In this document: piece after piece, positions 63,925 to 64,000 of the stretch | Layout of the letters: every line of letters starts with the position of its first letter | Numbering within the stretch: the first letter of the stretch is position 1 | Source of the DNA: Shewanella electrica | GTDB taxonomy: Bacteria > Pseudomonadota > Gammaproteobacteria > Enterobacterales > Shewanellaceae | Assembly: GCF_022321485.1 (NCBI RefSeq) | Contig: NZ_JAKOGG010000018.1 | Span: 22,894 to 86,893, forward strand | Direction of reading: 5' to 3' | Length of the DNA: 64,000 nt | Notes under the pieces: model-generated | What the model saw: only the letters and a program-made list of their open reading frames with translations | Databases searched by the model: none | Told to the model about the DNA's origin: nothing | Translations under genes and position numbers: made by a program

Positions 63925-64000
63925 TGGTACAGGTGAGAAGACTTGAACTTCCACGCCCGTAAGGGCACCAGCACCTGAAGCTGGCGTGTCTACCAATTCC
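63925..64000 (-). tRNA. tRNA-Leu, anticodon CAG (5' end beyond the window)
   Basis: Read on the minus strand, the 76 bases visible show the D-arm GGAATTGGTAGACACG, the anticodon loop CTTCAGG (anticodon CAG), the long class II variable arm with TGCCCTTACGGGCG and the T-arm GTTCAAGTC. The 3' acceptor CACCTGT, discriminator A and encoded CCA (63925-63927) complete the end. The first acceptor bases and part of the D-arm are cut off by the window edge. Confidence 0.93.

Noticed and set aside
1-64000. CRISPR arrays, insertion sequences, prophage or integrase genes
   Set aside because: I saw no regularly spaced repeats, transposase motifs or terminal inverted repeats. The tRNA-Leu at the end shows no visible attachment-site duplication within the window.

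Overview
The window reads as ordinary chromosome of a marine-type gammaproteobacterium, most likely Shewanella or a close relative. The evidence is the E. coli-like block of housekeeping genes, a DsbA ending in a GlyGly-CTERM-like tail, LpoB next to a COG3014-type lipoprotein, and small DUF1456 and DUF4447-type proteins. No species call is possible without a database search. I see no insertion sequence, phage gene, integrase or CRISPR array. Genes are densely packed on both strands and most transcription units end in clear hairpin terminators.

Positions 1-6.8 kb hold an NhaC-superfamily transporter behind a MetJ-like operator (candidate methionine transporter MetT), the mpl-ubiX-hpt operon (murein recycling, prenyl-FMN cofactor, purine salvage), a YadGH-type ABC exporter and a small secreted DUF4124-type protein. 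Positions 6.8-22.7 kb follow the E. coli order panC-panB-folK-pcnB-gluQ-dksA-sfsA-(pepB, GNAT)-thpR-(GGDEF/EAL)-hrpB-mrcB. Within it, pcnB appears to start at AUU, as in E. coli, and a hairpin sits between dksA and gluQ.

Positions 22.7-36 kb are an envelope-rich stretch: dsbA, a DnaJ-related protein, nfsB, a second phosphoribosyltransferase, an RDD protein, an M1 aminopeptidase lipoprotein, lpoB (the partner of PBP1b encoded by mrcB), a COG3014-like lipoprotein, a second-type deformylase, slyX, a WD40 lipoprotein, a lipidated FkpA and an SPFH protein. Positions 36.4-42.4 kb are the most distinctive accessory unit: a four-gene, translationally coupled sucrose cluster made of sucrose-phosphate synthase with a fused phosphatase domain, sucrose-phosphatase, fructokinase and amylosucrase. 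It would make sucrose (probably as an osmo- or stress protectant) and recycle it into glucan plus fructose 6-phosphate.

Positions 42.6-52.2 kb carry a DUF805 protein, a cobalamin riboswitch driving a BtuB-like TonB-dependent receptor, a GDSL esterase lipoprotein, an HDOD protein, and the divergent metR-metE pair with MetR- and MetJ-type sites. The B12 receptor and the B12-independent methionine synthase lie 2.5 kb apart. Dodecin, queG and a conserved hypothetical follow. Positions 52.2-64 kb hold NAD-malic enzyme, three small conserved genes (DUF1456, DUF4447, SUKH), an orphan lipoprotein with a C-terminal membrane helix, a PepO-type M13 peptidase lipoprotein, rsuA, an ECF sigma/anti-sigma/DUF4097 operon, an HBM-type chemoreceptor, and at the very end the 3' part of a tRNA-Leu(CAG) gene on the minus strand.
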